Notes under the pieces: model-generated
Databases searched by the model: none
Seen by the model: the letters and a program-made list of their open reading frames with translations, nothing else
Told to the model about the DNA's origin: nothing
From: a virus
Reading direction: 5' to 3' (one strand)
Length of the DNA stretch: 21,683 bases
IMG/VR virus record: IMGVR_UViG_3300046007_004921
Location: 1 to 21,683 of that record
Made by a program: the position numbers and the translations under genes
In this document: positions 21,587-21,683 of the stretch, piece by piece
Position numbering within the stretch: position 1 is the stretch's first letter
Layout of the letters: each line of letters starts with the position of its first letter

Positions 21587-21683
21587 TTGGGCGGCGTAAG
21601 TGTTGCTGGTAACCTGATGGGGGCTACCCATGTGGAAATCAATCCTGAAACTACTTGGGCTAGAGTCAATCCCTTTCTTTCTT
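21587..21683 (+). CDS. Start of a further gene, cut by the window edge
   Basis: An open frame runs to the end of the window without a stop. The candidate start is TTG at 21587, with AGGA nine bases before it; an ATG at 21617 is the alternative. The first residues are hydrophobic and Gly-rich (GGVSVAGNLMGATH), then VEINPETTWARVNPF. It could be the start of a membrane or exported protein. Only about 32 codons are visible, so neither start nor identity is certain. Confidence 0.4.
   Translation, partial: MGGVSVAGNLMGATHVEINPETTWARVNPFLS

Noticed and set aside
21412-21612. 66-residue frame near the right edge
   Set aside because: Ser/Lys-rich and without a start signal; the 58-residue frame at 21399 has an ATGA-coupled start, and a hydrophobic frame beginning at 21587 overlaps its end.

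Overview
This window is a 21.7 kb piece of a tailed double-stranded DNA phage genome (Caudoviricetes). It contains a DnaB-family helicase, a small/large terminase pair, portal, scaffold, major capsid protein, two large fibre-like proteins and a run of small membrane proteins that looks like a lysis cassette. No integrase, repressor, tRNA, insertion sequence or CRISPR array is visible. No tape-measure or contractile-sheath gene is present. The portal (759 aa, Gln/Met-rich coiled-coil C-terminus) followed by scaffold and capsid resembles podovirus-like head modules, but morphology cannot be settled here. The host cannot be named. Mid-range GC, a lipobox lipoprotein and a Sec signal peptide fit a bacterial host; few gene starts have a Shine-Dalgarno motif and many have A/T-rich leaders. 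An uncultured aquatic Bacteroidota or Verrucomicrobiota-like host is only a guess.

Layout: (1) 49-2805, small early or accessory genes: an unknown protein, a small lipoprotein, an HNH-type protein on the minus strand, a chain of tiny ORFs coupled by ATGA overlaps, and a glycosyltransferase-like protein whose basic C-terminal tail is encoded by DNA full of inverted repeats. (2) 2814-4118, replicative helicase. (3) 4096-5461 on the minus strand, a cysteine-rich protein and a tandem-HTH protein that is the likely small terminase subunit, divergent from (4) 5490-7331, the large terminase subunit. (5) 7348-13998, a fibre/adsorption region built as two similar modules: a small BppU-like protein followed by a long repeat-rich fibre, then a 172-aa protein that may assist the second fibre. 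(6) 14033-19432, head morphogenesis: portal, a small unknown, scaffold, a 207-bp leader, major capsid protein. (7) 19508-20456, two small head- or virion-associated proteins, one a mosaic of helical repeats joined to an AT-rich beta module. (8) 20481-21683, three membrane proteins, a 58-aa ORF and the start of another gene running off the edge.

How it works together: TerS/TerL package DNA through the portal into a shell made of capsid protein on scaffold; DnaB drives replication; the two fibres and their BppU-like partners probably form the host-recognition apparatus; the last genes probably open the cell. The most unusual features are the hairpin cluster just upstream of dnaB, the compositionally foreign fibre-tip cassette (about 12.2-14.0 kb), a secretion signal on a fibre-like protein, the fibre block lying between terL and portal, and competing hairpins just behind the capsid gene.
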